A stretch of DNA of 64,000 nt, taken from Nilaparvata lugens (Eukaryota > Arthropoda > Insecta > Hemiptera > Delphacidae). Location of the stretch: the NCBI RefSeq assembly GCF_014356525.2, contig NC_052518.1, positions 6,367,162 through 6,431,161 of the forward strand. The letters run 5' to 3'. The notes under the pieces were generated by a model. That model ran no database searches. It was given only the letters and a program-made list of their open reading frames with translations, and had not been told where the DNA came from. Made by a program: the position numbers and the translations under genes. Below, one piece after another: positions 45,128-59,200 of the stretch (position 1 is its first letter; the number at the start of each line of letters is the position of its first letter).

Positions 45128-46917
45128 GCCGTTCTGATACTTCCTTTAAGCTCGATTTCGTAGCGGGCAAGTCTACTGCTCCATTTTCCGAGGCGAATGT
45201 TAGTCTTGTTGGGTTCAGCTATCCAAGATGGGCGCCAATACCTGCCGTCCCATTCGGTCCGTAGTCGATTTCCCAGCTGGCACTGGTGGGGGACGCCGGC
45301 ACCACCGTACGCCGCTGGGAGGAGCATGAAGCCTAACGCCTTGTCTTTCTCTACACCAGCCTGCCTCGCATCTTCAATCATTAAAGAGCCCACCTTGTCT
45401 GCATCGGCTCCTCTCTGAATTAAAAGACTCCAAACAGAAATGCGACCGTATAGTCTCATAGGCTTGATTAACTCGGGTACTTTTATGGGATTCCGATAGA
45501 GGATCGAAAGCATGCCTCTTGCTCAGTAGCCAGTGATGGTATTTGGCTCGTAAGACTTACGCAGGAACTCGGCACATACGCGAGATATATACGTTTTTTC
45601 GGGATGGACGTCGTATCCTATATAAGCATACCAGTCGATAATCCTCACAGCGTCGCTATAGTTTGTGGTCGTGAATAGAATGTCGTCTCCCTGTGCAATA
45701 AGGTTGTCGTATTGCACCCTGCTTCCTTTTTCCTCTTGCGCAAGATCGACTATGACCAGGAAACTACACAGATTTAACATTGTGTCCAGGAGAGCGGTCC
45801 ACCGCCAGCCACTTGGCACTCCGTTCTCCCAGGTGGTTTCACGTGCTCCTACTTTTACAAGGGGAGGATGGTTAAAAATACTGTCGAATAGTACCTCAAA
45901 GTAGTGCTTGAACTCCGCGTCTGATGTATGAGCATGAATTCCGTCCTTTAAAGCGCAGAAGATGGCCTTGATGGTACCTTTGCTCTGCATATTATCAAAG
46001 GAACCCTGATCTAGAGGCACTTTATATACTGATGTAGACTCCATGAGATTGACCATGTGAATGTCATATTCTTCTTTTTGCTGCGCAGTCATAAACAATG
46101 AGGAGATAGGACAGCTCTTGAATCCTCTTTCAACCCACTGGGATAGGAAATTCATCATTCTGTTGGAGTGATCGCCACACTTCACAACTGGCCGCGATTT
46201 ACCCTGTTCACTTTTTTCCATGACGATCATGGTTTCACGCCTCACTTTGTTCATGTCGAGCAGGATGTCTTCATCATCGTAATAAACCCCCGCCACGGCC
46301 TTCATGCCCTTGCTTCTCTTTGTCTTATGGGCGATTTCCACGGTGGTTTTTCCCCCGGTTCCTGCTTTCCCCTGCAACCATTGGCCGGTGCTTATCCACT
46401 CGCTTGCTGTCAATGTTTGCTCAGGCGCATGCCACCAGGTATCGATGATGTACCTCATTTTGTCGTATATAAGGTTGCAGTAGTATTCCTCACCTATTCG
46501 CTGTCCTATAGGCTGCTTGTTGTGTAACCAGTCTAGCGTGTCTTCCCACATATTGTCCAAGCCGACATAAGGGTGGTAGCCTAACATGCTTTCCCAGTAG
46601 CAGAACAACCGCCAATGCGGCATCAGATAGGTTCCTCCTTTTTTATAGAGTCCGGTGACCTTCTTAAAATAAGACCGCAGCTTGCATAGACAGAACTCTG
46701 AACTGAGGTTTTTCCCTCGGTACCACTCCTCCACCAACGGCTTCACTTCTGCAGGGTTGGCTGTAAATAAGTAGAGATTGAAGTTATCTTCTAAAAAGCC
46801 TCTTTCAGGTAGTGTTCTTTGGATGTTTTTCGTGTTGAATCGTCGTAAGTATTGGATAAATTTAGGATGTTCACTGTTATAGGCCTTAGGGTGCTTGCAT
46901 ATGCAACATAACACCAC
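45128..46917 (-). pseudogene. Endogenous toti-like viral RdRp, array copy 1 (3'-truncated)
   Basis: RNA-dependent RNA polymerase of a non-retroviral RNA virus. The 464-codon upper segment (45523-46917) shows polymerase motifs in order: EQGKSRP (residues 236-242, motif F-like), DQGSFDN (A, Asp303 and Asp308), PSGWRWTALLDTMLN (B, 368-382) and QGDDI (C, GDD 410-412). TGA at 45523-45525 interrupts the frame and the same frame continues at 45513. Coding similarity stops at 45128, where unrelated sequence begins. Arrangement and motifs best fit toti-like dsRNA viruses (Ghabrivirales, perhaps the hemipteran Spissistilus festinus virus 1 group); the exact family is inference. Upstream, a TGA lies about 15 codons before the first GTG and the spacer follows; no capsid gene is seen. 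Confidence 0.88.
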
Positions 46918-46947
46918 TACAAAAGCATGTGTTTGAGCTCTATTTCA

Positions 46948-47221
46948 CCCTGGGGGCGGCAAGGGACCTGGTTACCTACAACCCTTCCCCCCTGCTGACG
47001 GCGTGATCATCGAGCCCAAAAATTGAAAGTGGTATAATATGATAGCTGTAGACTTGTTACATCAATTTCCATTAAATTATTATGAAATACAACTTCCCTG
47101 GGGGCGGCAAGGGACCTGGTTACCTACAACACTTCCCCACCGCTGACGGCGTGAATATCGAGCCCAAAAATTGAAAGTGGTATAATATGATAGCTGTAGA
47201 CTTGTTACATCGATTTCCATC
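46948..47221. repeat. Doubled GC-rich spacer repeat (unit spacer 1)
   Basis: Two direct copies, 46948-47082 and 47096-47221, each beginning ccctgggggcggcaagggac and containing cgagcccaaaaattgaaagt. They differ at several positions. The pair recurs in every unit (49896, 52844, 55792, 58740). The cgagcccaaaa core also resembles the ends of the foldback at 12541, so the spacer may derive from a transposon. Confidence 0.85.
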
Positions 47222-47408
47222 GGATTTTTCTTGATTACTCATACCCTGTGATATGATAAATCATATGTTTGACCAAAAACAAAACAAGTTCTTGGTTTTA
47301 TTTCAGAGCAAATTGCACAATTGGAGCAAATTTTCCTTACATCATCTACAGTATAGGGGAGATTTTTCATTCTGAGCCAGTGGTAGAAACGTAAATTTGA
47401 TCAAACTG

Positions 47409-49862
47409 TCAAATCTTGAAGTCGATGTCCGTTAAGACGGCATGTAAAAACATGTGGTTGAAGGTGTCAGGAAATCGTATTAAGTGACTCATCAAGCCAA
47501 AGAGGTCATATCCGGTAGTCAAATCCTGTGTTTTACGTCCGAAGGACGGCATGATGAAGCATCATGGGGCAAGGATTAAATCCTTAAAGATAATATCGCA
47601 CTGTTTCAGGTAGTACAGTTCCAGAGCGTATAGCCCGGACTCCAGGCTTGACAAAGTCAAGTTCTTTGTGTTCAGTAGTCTATGGCACCAATGCTGGCAT
47701 ACCTTCTTTATCTTAGCGCCGAATCTCGCCGAACGCAGGTCCGTGGCTGGAGCGGGTATGTTGATTTGCCCCAAGAGGTAGCGCCTATATACTGCTTTGC
47801 TCACCCTCTTCTTGTAGCTACGCAACCAATCGACAAACTGGGGATGAATGTATTTTGATTCGAGTTGATCCTCGATAATCTGCTGCTTTACGAACGGGAG
47901 CGCTTGAACAGCCACACCGTCGATGTTCCATAGCGTGTCAGGGTCGGGAACTGGTTCACATTCATGAAATACTTGTAGCTGTGCTCGTACATCGACTTCT
48001 TCCCAATCAAGCTGCACTTCCTTAGTCAACAGCTGTGGTGTATAGCCCCACGTTTGGAGGAGGTTCTGTTCAAAAGCCATTCTGATACTTCCTTTAAGCT
48101 CGATTTCGTAGCGGGCAAGTCTACTGCTCCATTTTCCGAGGCGAATGTTAGTCTTGTTGGGTTCAGCTATCCAAGATGGGCGCCAATACCTGCCGTCCCA
48201 TTCGGTCCGTAGTCGATTTCCCAGCTGGCACTGGTGGGGGACGCCGGCACCACCGTACGCCGCTGGGAGGAGCATGAAGCCTAACGCCTTGTCTTTCTCT
48301 ACACCAGCCTGCCTCGCATCTTCAATCATTAAAGAGCCCACCTTGTCTGCATCGGCTCCTCTCTGAATTAAAAGACTCCAAACAGAAATGCGACCGTATA
48401 GTCTCATAGGCTTGATTAACTCGGGTACTTTTATGGGATTCCGATAGAGGATCGAAAGCATGCCTCTTGCTCAGTAGCCAGTGATGGTATTTGGCTCGTA
48501 AGACTTACGCAGGAACTCGGCACATACGCGAGATATATACGTTTTTTCGGGATGGACGTCGTATCCTATATAAGCATACCAGTCGATAATCCTCACAGCG
48601 TCGCTATAGTTTGTGGTCGTGAATAGAATGTCGTCTCCCTGTGCAATAAGGTTGTCGTATTGCACCCTGCTTCCTTTTTCCTCTTGCGCAAGATCGACTA
48701 TGACCAGGAAACTACACAGATTTAACATTGTGTCCAGGAGAGCGGTCCACCGCCAGCCACTTGGCACTCCGTTCTCCCAGGTGGTTTCACGTGCTCCTAC
48801 TTTTACAAGGGGAGGATGGTTAAAAATACTGTCGAATAGTACCTCGAAGTAGTGCTTGAACTCTGCATCTGATGTATGAGCATGAATTCCGTCCTTTAAA
48901 GCGCAGAAGATGGCCTTGATGGTACCTTTGCTCTAAATATTATCAAAGGAACCCTGATCTAGAGGCACTTTATATACTGATGTAGACTCCATGAGATTGA
49001 CCATGTGAATGTCATATTCTTCTTTTTGCTGCGCAGTCATAAACAATGAGGAGATAGGACAGCTCTTGAATCCTCTTTCAACCCACTGGGATAGGAAATT
49101 CATCATTCTGTTGGAGTGATCGCCACACTTCACAACTGGCCGCGATTTACCCTGTTCACTTTTTTCCATGACGATCATGGTTTCACGCCTCACTTTGTTC
49201 ATGTCGAGCAGGATGTCTTCATCATCGTAATAAACCCCCGCCACGGCCTTCATGCCCTTGCTTCTCTTTGTCTTATGGGCGATTTCCACGGTGGTTTTTC
49301 CCCCGGTTCCTGCTTTCCCCTGCAACCATTGGCCGGTGCTTATCCACTCGCTTGCTGTCAATGTTTGCTCAGGCGCATGCCACCAGGTATCGATGATGTA
49401 CCTCATTTTGTCGTATATAAGGTCGCAGTAGTATTCCTCACCTATTCGCTGTCCTATAGGCTGCTTGTTGTGTAACCAGTCTAGCGTGTCTTCCCACATA
49501 TTGTCCAAGCCGACATAAGGGTGGTAGCCTAACATGCTTTCCCAGTAGCAGAACAACCGCCAATGCGGCATCAGATAGGTTCCTCCTTTTTTATAGAGTC
49601 CGGTGACCTTCTTAAAATAAGACCGCCGCTTGCATAGACAGAACTCTGAACTGAGGTTTTTCCCTCGGTACCACTCCTCCACCAACGGCTTCACTTCTGC
49701 AGGGTTGGCTGTAAATAAGTAGAGATTGAAGTTATCTTCTAAAAAGCCTCTTTCAGGTAGTGTTCTTTGGATGTTTTTCGTGTTGAATCGTCGTAAGTAT
49801 TGGATAAATTTAGGATGTTCACTGTTATAGGCCTTAGGGTGCTTGCATATGCAACATAACAC
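47409..49862 (-). pseudogene. Endogenous toti-like viral RdRp, array copy 2 (extra stop in motif A)
   Basis: Complete unit. Besides the shared TGA (48471-48473) and a second shared TGA (47562-47564), it has a private TAG at 48933-48935 immediately after the motif A SFDN residues. The frame resumes through motifs B and C (48471-48767). Below 47562 the same frame is open another 50 codons to a stop at 47409-47411, with protein-like content (FGLMSHLIRFPDTFNHMF), so the viral-derived region extends to there. Confidence 0.85.
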
Positions 49863-50356
49863 CGCTACAAAAGCATGTGTTTAAGCTCTATTTCACCCTG
49901 GGGGCGGCAAGGGACCTGGTTACCTACAACCCTTCCCCCCTGCTGACGGCGTGATCATCGAGCCCAAAAATTGAAAGTGGTATAATATGATAGCTGTAGA
50001 CTTGTTACATCAATTTCCATTAAATTATTATGAAATACAACTTCCCTGGGGGCGGCAAGGGACCTGGTTACCTACAACACTTCCCCACCGCTGACGGCGT
50101 GAATATCGAGCCCAAAAATTGAAAGTGGTATAATATGATAGCTGTAGACTTGTTACATCGATTTCCATCGGATTTTTCTTGATTACTCATACCCTGTGAT
50201 ATGATAAATCATATGTTTGACCAAAAACAAAACAAGTTCTTGGTTTTATTTCAGAGCAAATTGCACAATTGGAGCAAATTTTCCTTACATCATCTACAGT
50301 GTAGGGGAGATGTTTCATTCTGAGCCAGTGGTAGAAACGTAAATTTGATCAAACTG

Positions 50357-52810
50357 TCAAATCTTGAAGTCGATGTCCGTTAAGACGGCATGTAAAAACA
50401 TGTGGTTGAAGGTGTCAGGAAATCGTATTAAGTGACTCATCAAGCCAAAGAGGTCATATCCGGTAGTCAAATCCTGTGTTTTACGTCCGAAGGACGGCAT
50501 GATGAAGCATCATGGGGCAAGGATTAAATCCTTAAAGATAATATCGCACTGTTTCAGGTAGTACAGTTCCAGAGCGTATAGCCCGGACTCCAGGCTTGAC
50601 AAAGTCAAGTTCTTTGTGTTCAGTAGTCTATGGCACCAATGCTGGCATACCTTCTTTATCTTAGCGCCGAATCTCGCCGAACGCAGGTCCGTGGCTGGAG
50701 CGGGTATGTTGATTTGCCCCAAGAGGTAGCGCCTATATACTGCTTTGCTCACCCTCTTCTTGTAGCTACGCAACCAATCGACAAACTGGGGATGAATGTA
50801 TTTTGATTCGAGTTGATCCTCGATAATCTGCTGCTTTACGAACGGGAGCGCTTGAACAGCCACACCGTCGATGTTCCATAGCGTGTCAGGGTCGGGAACT
50901 GGTTCACATTCATGAAATACTTGTAGCTGTGCTCGTACATCGACTTCTTCCCAATCAAGCTGCACTTCCTTAGTCAACAGCTGTGGTGTATAGCCCCACG
51001 TTTGGAGGAGGTTCTGTTCAAAAGCCGTTCTGATACTTCCTTTAAGCTCGATTTCGTAGCGGGCAAGTCTACTGCTCCATTTTCCGAGGCGAATGTTAGT
51101 CTTGTTGGGTTCAGCTATCCAAGATGGGCGCCAATACCTGCCGTCCCATTCGGTCCGTAGTCGATTTCCCAGCTGGCACTGGTGGGGGACGCCGGCACCA
51201 CCGTACGCCGCTGGGAGGAGCATGAAGCCTAACGCCTTGTCTTTCTCTACACCAGCCTGCCTCGCATCTTCAATCATTAAAGAGCCCACCTTGTCTGCAT
51301 CGGCTCCTCTCTGAATTAAAAGACTCCAAACAGAAATGCGACCGTATAGTCTCATAGGCTTGATTAACTCGGGTACTTTTATGGGATTCCGATAGAGGAT
51401 CGAAAGCATGCCTCTTGCTCAGTAGCCAGTGATGGTATTTGGCTCGTAAGACTTACGCAGGAACTCGGCACATACGCGAGATATATACGTTTTTTCCGGA
51501 TGGACGTCGTATCCTATATAAGCATACCAGTCGATAATCCTCACAGCGTCGCTATAGTTTGTGGTCGTGAATAGAATGTCGTCTCCCTGTGCAATAAGGT
51601 TGTCGTATTGCACCCTGCTTCCTTTTTCCTCTTGCGCAAGATCGACTATGACCAGGAAACTACACAGATTTAACATTGTGTCCAGGAGAGCGGTCCACCG
51701 CCAGCCACTTGGCACTCCGTTCTCCCAGGTGGTTTCACGTGCTCCTACTTTTACAAGGGGAGGATGGTTAAAAATACTGTCGAATAGTACCTCGAAGTAG
51801 TGCTTGAACTCCGCGTCTGATGTATGAGCATGAATTCCGTCCTTTAAAGCGCAGAAGATGGCCTTGATGGTACCTTTGCTCTGCATATTATCGAAGGAAC
51901 CCTGATCTAGAGGCACTTTATATACTGATGTAGACTCCATGAGATTGACCATGTGAATGTCATATTCTTCTTTTTGCTGCGCAGTCATAAACAATGAGGA
52001 GATAGGACAGCTCTTGAATCCTCTTTCAACCCACTGGGATAGGAAATTCATCATTCTGTTGGAGTGATCGCCACACTTCACAACTGGCCACGATTTACCC
52101 TGTTCAATTTTTTCCATGACGATCATGGTTTCACGCCTCACTTTGTTCATGTCGAGCAGGATGTCTTCATCATCGTAATAAACCCCCGCCACGGCCTTCA
52201 TGCCCTTGCTTCTCTTTGTCTTATGGGCGATTTCCACGGTGGTTTTTCCCCCGGTTCCTGCTTTCCCCTGCAACCATTGGCCGGTGCTTATCCACTCGCT
52301 TGCTGTCAATGTTTGCTCAGGCGCATGCCACCAGGTATCGATGATGTACCTCATTTTGTCGTATATAAGGTTGCAGTAGTATTCCTCACCTATTCGCTGT
52401 CCTATAGGCTGCTTGTTGTGTAACCAGTCTAGCGTGTCTTCCCACATATTGTCCAAGCCGACATAAGGGTGGTAGCCTAACATGCTTTCCCAGTAGCAGA
52501 ACAACCGCCAATGCGGCATCAGATAGGTTCCTCCTTTTTTATAGAGTCCGGTGACCTTCTTAAAATAAGACCGCAGCTTGCATAGACAGAACTCTGAACT
52601 GAGGTTTTTCCCTCGGTACCACTCCTCCACCAACGGCTTCACTTCTGCAGGGTTGGCTGTAAATAAGTAGAGATTGAAGTTATCTTCTAAAAAGCCTCTT
52701 TCAGGTAGTGTTCTTTGGATGTTTTTCGTGTTGAATCGTCGTAAGTATTGGATAAATTTAGGATGTTCACTGTTATAGGCCTTAGGGTGCTTGCATATGC
52801 AACATAACAC
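50357..52810 (-). pseudogene. Endogenous toti-like viral RdRp, array copy 3
   Basis: 463-codon upper segment (51419-52810) with motifs A-C intact, a 299-codon lower segment (50510-51409) and the short third segment, split only by the two shared TGA stops. A substitution in the motif F-like region (GKSWP instead of GKSRP) is shared with copy 5. Confidence 0.88.
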
Positions 52811-53304
52811 CGCTACAAAAGCATGTGTTTAAGCTCTATTTCACCCTGGGGGCGGCAAGGGACCTGGTTACCTACAACCCTTCCCCCCTGCTGACGGCGT
52901 GATCATCGAGCCCAAAAATTGAAAGTGGTATAATATGATAGCTGTAGACTTGTTACATCAATTTCCATTAAATTATTATGAAATACAACTTCCCTGGGGG
53001 CGGCAAGGGACCTGGTTACCTACAACACTTCCCCACCGCTGACGGCGTGAATATCGAGCCCAAAAATTGAAAGTGGTATAATATGATAGCTGTAGACTTG
53101 TTACATCGATTTCCATCGGATTTTTCTTGATTACTCATACCCTGTGATATGATAAATCATATGTTTGACCAAAAACAAAACAAGTTCTTGGTTTTATTTC
53201 AGAGCAAATTGCACAATTGGAGCAAATTTTCCTTACATCATCTACAGTGTAGGGGAGATGTTTCATTCTGAGCCAGTGGTAGAAACGTAAATTTGATCAA
53301 ACTG

Positions 53305-55758
53305 TCAAATCTTGAAGTTGATGTCCGCTAAGACGGCATGTAAAAACATGTGGTTGAAGGTGTCAGGAAATCGTATTAAGTGACTCATCAAGCCAAAGAG
53401 GTCATATCCGGTAGTCAAATCCTGTGTTTTACGTCCGAAGGACGGCATGATGAAGCATCATGGGGCAAGGATTAAATCCTTAAAGATAATATCGCACTGT
53501 TTCAGGTAGTACAGTTCCAGAGCGTATAGCCCGGACTCCAGGCTTGACAAAGTCAAGTTCTTTGTGTTCAGTAGTCTATGGCACCAATGCTGGCATACCT
53601 TCTTTATCTTAGCACCGAATCTCGTCGAACGCAGGTCCGTGGCTGGAGCGGGTATGTTGATTTGCCCCAAGAGGTAGCGCCTATATACTGCTTTGCTCAC
53701 CCTCTTCTTGTAGCTACGCAACCAATCGACAAACTGGGGATGAATGTATTTTGATTCGAGTTGATCCTCGATAATCTGCTGCTTTACGAACGGGAGCGCT
53801 TGAACAGCCACACCGTCGATGTTCCATAGCGTGTCAGGGTCGGGAACTGGTTCACATTCATGAAATACTTGTAGCTGTGCTCGTACATCGACTTCTTCCC
53901 AATCAAGCTGCACTTCCTTAGTCAACAGCTGTGGTGTATAGCCCCACGTTTGGAGGAGGTTCTGTTCAAAAGCCATTCTGATACTTCCTTTAAGCTCGAT
54001 TTCGTAGCGGGCAAGTCTACTGCTCCATTTTCCGAGGCGAATGTTAGTCTTGTTGGGTTCAGCTATCCAAGATGGGCGCCAATACCTGCCGTCCCATTCG
54101 GTCCGTAGTCGATTTCCCAGCTGGCACTGGTGGGGGACGCCGGCACCACCGTACGCCGCTGGGAGGAGCATGAAGCCTAACGCCTTGTCTTTCTCTACAC
54201 CAGCCTGTCTCGCATCTTCAATCATTAAAGAGCCCACCTTGTCTGCATCGGCTCCTCTCTGAATTAAAAGACTCCAAACAGAAATGCGACCGTATAGTCT
54301 CATAGGCTTGATTAACTCGGGTACTTTTATGGGATTCCAATAGAGGATCGAAAGCATGCCTCTTGCTCAGTAGCCAGTGATGGTATTTGGCTCGTAAGAC
54401 TTATGCAGGAACTCGGCACATACGCGAGATATATATGTTTTTTCCGGATGGACGTCGTATCCTATATAAGCATACCAGTCGATAATCCTCACAGCGTCGC
54501 TATAGTTTGTGGTCGTGAATAGAATGTCGTCTCCCTGTGCAATAAGGTTGTCGTATTGCACCCTGCTTCCTTTTTCCTCTTGCGCAAGATCGACTATGAC
54601 CAGGAAACTACACAGATTTAACATTGTGTCCAGGAGAGCGGTCCACCGCCAGCCACTTGGCACTCCGTTCTCCCAGGTGGTTTCACGTGCTCCTACTTTT
54701 ACAAGGGGAGGATGGTTAAAAATACTGTCGAATAGTACCTCGAAGTAGTGCTTGAACTCCGCGTCTGATGTATGAGCATGAATTCCGTCCTTTAAAGCGC
54801 AGAAGATGGCCTTGATGGTACCTTTGCTCTGCATATTATCGAAGGAACCCTGATCTAGAGGCACTTTATATACTGATGTAGACTCCATGAGATTGACCAT
54901 GTGAATGTCATATTCTTCTTTTTGCTGCGCAGTCATAAACAATGAGGAGATAGGACAGCTCTTGAATCCTCTTTCAACCCACTGGGATAGGAAATTCATC
55001 ATTCTGTTGGAGTGATCGCCACACTTCACAACTGGCCGCGATTTACCCTGTTCAATTTTTTCCATGATGATCATGGTTTCACGCCTCACTTTGTTCATGT
55101 CGAGCAGGATGTCTTCATCATCGTAATAAACCCCCGCCACGGCCTTCATGCCCTTGCTTCTCTTTGTCTTATGGGCGATTTCCACGGTGGTTTTTCCCCC
55201 GGTTCCTGCTTTCCCCTGCAACCATTGGCCGGTGCTTATCCACTCGCTTGCTGTCAATGTTTGCTCAGGCGCATGCCACCAGGTATCGATGATGTACCTC
55301 ATTTTGTCGTATATAAGGTTGCAGTAGTATTCCTCACCTATTCGCTGTCCTATAGGCTGCTTGTTGTGTAACCAGTCTAGCGTGTCTTCCCACATATTGT
55401 CCAAGCCGACATAAGGGTGGTAGCCTAACATGCTTTCCCAGTAGCAGAACAACCGCCAATGCGGCATCAGATAGGTTCCTCCTTTTTTATAGAGTCCGGT
55501 GACCTTCTTAAAATAAGACCGCAGCTTGCATAGACAGAACTCTGAACTGAGGTTTTTCCTTCGGTACCACTCCTCCACCAACGGCTCCACTTCTGCAGGG
55601 TTGGCTGTAAATAAGTAGAGATTGAAGTTATCTTCTAAAAAGCCTCTTTCAGGTAGTGTTCTTTGGATGTTTTTCGTGTTGAATCGTCGTAAGTATTGGA
55701 TAAATTTAGGATGTTCACTGTTATAGGCCTTAGGGTGCTTGCATATGCAACATAACAC
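53305..55758 (-). pseudogene. Endogenous toti-like viral RdRp, array copy 4
   Basis: Upper segment 54367-55758 and lower segment 53458-54357. It shares with copy 6 the variants METMIIMEK-type (II instead of IV) and LRSTRFG, and with copies 5 and 6 YWNPIK and EFLHKS. Motifs A-C are intact and the two shared stops are present. Confidence 0.88.
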
Positions 55759-56252
55759 CGCTACAAAAGCATGTGTTTAAGCTCTATTTCACCCTGGGGG
55801 CGGCAAGGGACCTGGTTACCTACAACCCTTCCCCCCTGCTGACGGCGTGATCATCGAGCCCAAAAATTGAAAGTGGTATAATATGATAGCTGTAGACTTG
55901 TTACATCAATTTCCATTAAATTATTATGAAATACAACTTCCCTGGGGGCGGCAAGGGACCTGGTTACCTACAACACTTCCCCACCGCTGACGGCGTGAAT
56001 ATCGAGCCCAAAAATTGAAAGTGGTATAATATGATAGCTGTAGACTTGTTACATCGATTTCCATCGGATTTTTCTTGATTACTCATACCCTGTGATATGA
56101 TAAATCATATGTTTGACCAAAAACAAAACAAGTTCTTGGTTTTATTTCAGAGCAAATTGCACAATTGGAGCAAATTTTCCTTACATCATCTACAGTGTAG
56201 GGGAGATTTTTCATTCTGAGCCAGTGGTAGAAACGTAAATTTGATCAAACTG

Positions 56253-58706
56253 TCAAATCTTGAAGTTGATGTCCGCTAAGACGGCATGTAAAAACATGTG
56301 GTTGAAGGTGTCAGGAAATCGTATTAAGTGACTCATCAAGCCAAAGAGGTCATATCCGGTAGTCAAATCCTGTGTTTTACGTCCGAAGGACGGCATGATG
56401 AAGCATCATGGGGCAAGGATTAAATCCTTAAAGATAATATCGCACTGTTTCAGGTAGTACAGTTCCAGAGCGTATAGCCCGGACTCCAGGCTTGACAAAG
56501 TCAAGTTCTTTGTGTTCAGTAGTCTATGGCACCAATGCTGGCATACCTTCTTTATCTTAGCGCCGAATCTCGCCGAACGCAGGTCCGTGGCTGGAGCGGG
56601 TATGTTGATTTGCCCCAAGAGGTAGCGCCTATATACTGCTTTGCTCACCCTCTTCTTGTAGCTACGCAACCAATCGACAAACTGGGGATGAATGTATTTT
56701 GATTCGAGTTGATCCTCGATAATCTGCTGCTTTACGAACGGGAGCGCTTGAACAGCCACACCGTCGATGTTCCATAGCGTGTCAGGGTCGGGAACTGGTT
56801 CACATTCATGAAATACTTGTAGCTGTGCTCGTACATCGACTTCTTCCCAATCAAGCTGCACTTCCTTAGTCAACAGCTGTGGTATATAGCCCCGCGTTTG
56901 GAGGAGGTTCTGTTCAAAAGCCGTTCTGATACTTCCTTTAAGCTCTATTTCGTAGCGGGCAAGTCTACTGCTCCATTTTCCGAGGCGAATGTTAGTCTTG
57001 TTGGGTTCAGCTATCCAAGATGGGCGCCAATACCTGCCGTCCCATTCGGTCCGTAGTCGATTTCCCAGCTGGCACTGGTGGGGGACGCCGGCACCACTGT
57101 ACGCTGCTGGGAGGAGCATGAAGCCTAACGCCTTGTCTTTCTCTACACCAGCCTGCCTCGCATCTTCAATCATTAAAGAGCCCACCTTGTCTGCATCGGC
57201 TCCTCTCTGAATTAAAAGACTCCAAACAGAAATGCGACCGTATAGTCTCATAGGCTTGATTAACTCGGGTACTTTTATGGGATTCCAATAGAGGATCGAA
57301 AGCATGCCTCTTGCTCAGTAGCCAGTGATGGTATTTGGCTCGTAAGACTTATGCAGGAACTCGGCACATACGCGAGATATATATGTTTTTTCCGGATGGA
57401 CGTCGTATCCTATATAAGCATACCAGTCGATAATCCTCACAGCGTCGCTATAGTTTGTGGTCGTGAATAGAATGTCGTCTCCCTGTGCAATAAGGTTGTC
57501 GTATTGCACCCTGCTTCCTTTTTCCTCTTGCGCAAGATCGACTATGACCAGGAAACTACACAGATTTAACATTGTGTCCAGGAGAGCGGTCCACCGCCAG
57601 CCACTTGGCACTCCGTTCTCCCAGGTGGTTTCACGTGCTCCTACTTTTACAAGGGGAGGATGGTTAAAAATACTGTCGAATAGTACCTCGAAGTAGTGCT
57701 TGAACTCCGCGTCTGATGTATGAGCATGAATTCCGTCCTTTAAAGCGCAGAAGATGGCCTTGATGGTACCTTTGCTCTGCATATTATCGAAGGAACCCTG
57801 ATCTAGAGGCACTTTATATACTGATGTAGACTCCATGAGATTGACCATGTGAATGTCATATTCTTCTTTTTGCTGCGCAGTCATAAACAATGAGGAGATA
57901 GGACAGCTCTTGAATCCTCTTTCAACCCACTGGGATAGGAAATTCATCATTCTGTTGGAGTGATCGCCACACTTCACAACTGGCCACGATTTACCCTGTT
58001 CAATTTTTTCCATGACGATCATGGTTTCACGCCCTACTTTGTTCATGTCGAGCAGGATGTCTTCATCATCGTAATAAACCCCCGCCACGGCCTTCATGCC
58101 CTTGCTTCTCTTTGTCTTATGGGCGATTTCCACGGTGGTTTTTCCCCCGGTTCCTGCTTTCCCCTGCAACCATTGGCCGGTGCTTATCCACTCGCTTGCT
58201 GTCAATGTTTGCTCAGGCGCATGCCACCAGGTATCGATGATGTACCTCATTTTGTCGTATATAAGGTTGCAGTAGTATTCCTCACCTATTCGCTGTCCTA
58301 TAGGCTGCTTGTTGTGTAACCAGTCTAGCGTGTCTTCCCACATATTGTCCAAGCCGACATAAGGGTGGTAGCCTAACATGCTTTCCCAGTAGCAGAACAA
58401 CCGCCAATGCGGCATCAGATAGGTTCCTCCTTTTTTATAGAGTCCGGTGACCTTCTTAAAATAAGACCGCAGCTTGCATAGACAGAACTCTGAACTGAGG
58501 TTTTTCCTTCGGTACCACTCCTCCACCAACGGCTCCACTTCTGCAGGGTTGGCTGTAAATAAGTAGAGATTGAAGTTATCTTCTAAAAAGCCTCTTTCAG
58601 GTAGTGTTCTTTGGATGTTTTTCGTGTTGAATCGTCGTAAGTATTGGATAAATTTAGGATGTTCACTGTTATAGGCCTTAGGGTGCTTGCATATGCAACA
58701 TAACAC
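56253..58706 (-). pseudogene. Endogenous toti-like viral RdRp, array copy 5
   Basis: Upper segment 57315-58706 and lower segment 56406-57305. GKSWP and LRSARFG are shared with copy 3; NKVGRET and QTRGYI are private. Shared stops as in the other copies. Confidence 0.88.
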
Positions 58707-59200
58707 CGCTACAAAAGCATGTGTTTAAGCTCTATTTCACCCTGGGGGCGGCAAGGGACCTGGTTACCTACAACCCTTCCCCCCTGCTGACGGCGTGATC
58801 ATCGAGCCCAAAAATTGAAAGTGGTATAATATGATAGCTGTAGACTTGTTACATCAATTTCCATTAAATTATTATGAAATACAACTTCCCTGGGGGCGGC
58901 AAGGGACCTGGTTACCTACAACACTTCCCCACCGCTGACGGCGTGAATATCGAGCCCAAAAATTGAAAGTGGTATAATATGATAGCTGTAGACTTGTTAC
59001 ATCGATTTCCATCGGATTTTTCTTGATTACTCATACCCTGTGATATGATAAATCATATGTTTGACCAAAAACAAAACAAGTTCTTGGTTTTATTTCAGAG
59101 CAAATTGCACAATTGGAGCAAATTTTCCTTACATCATCTACAGTGTAGGGGAGATGTTTCATTCTGAGCCAGTGGTAGAAACGTAAATTTGATCAAACTG

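Noticed and set aside
45523..45525. TGA as reassigned tryptophan or selenocysteine
   Set aside because: Many Trp codons in the frame are TGG and no supporting element is seen; a fixed stop in an endogenised copy is simpler.
46168..46527. Plus-strand reading frames of 79 and 119 codons repeated in every viral unit
   Set aside because: They lie antisense to the polymerase frame and recur only because the unit recurs; no domains.
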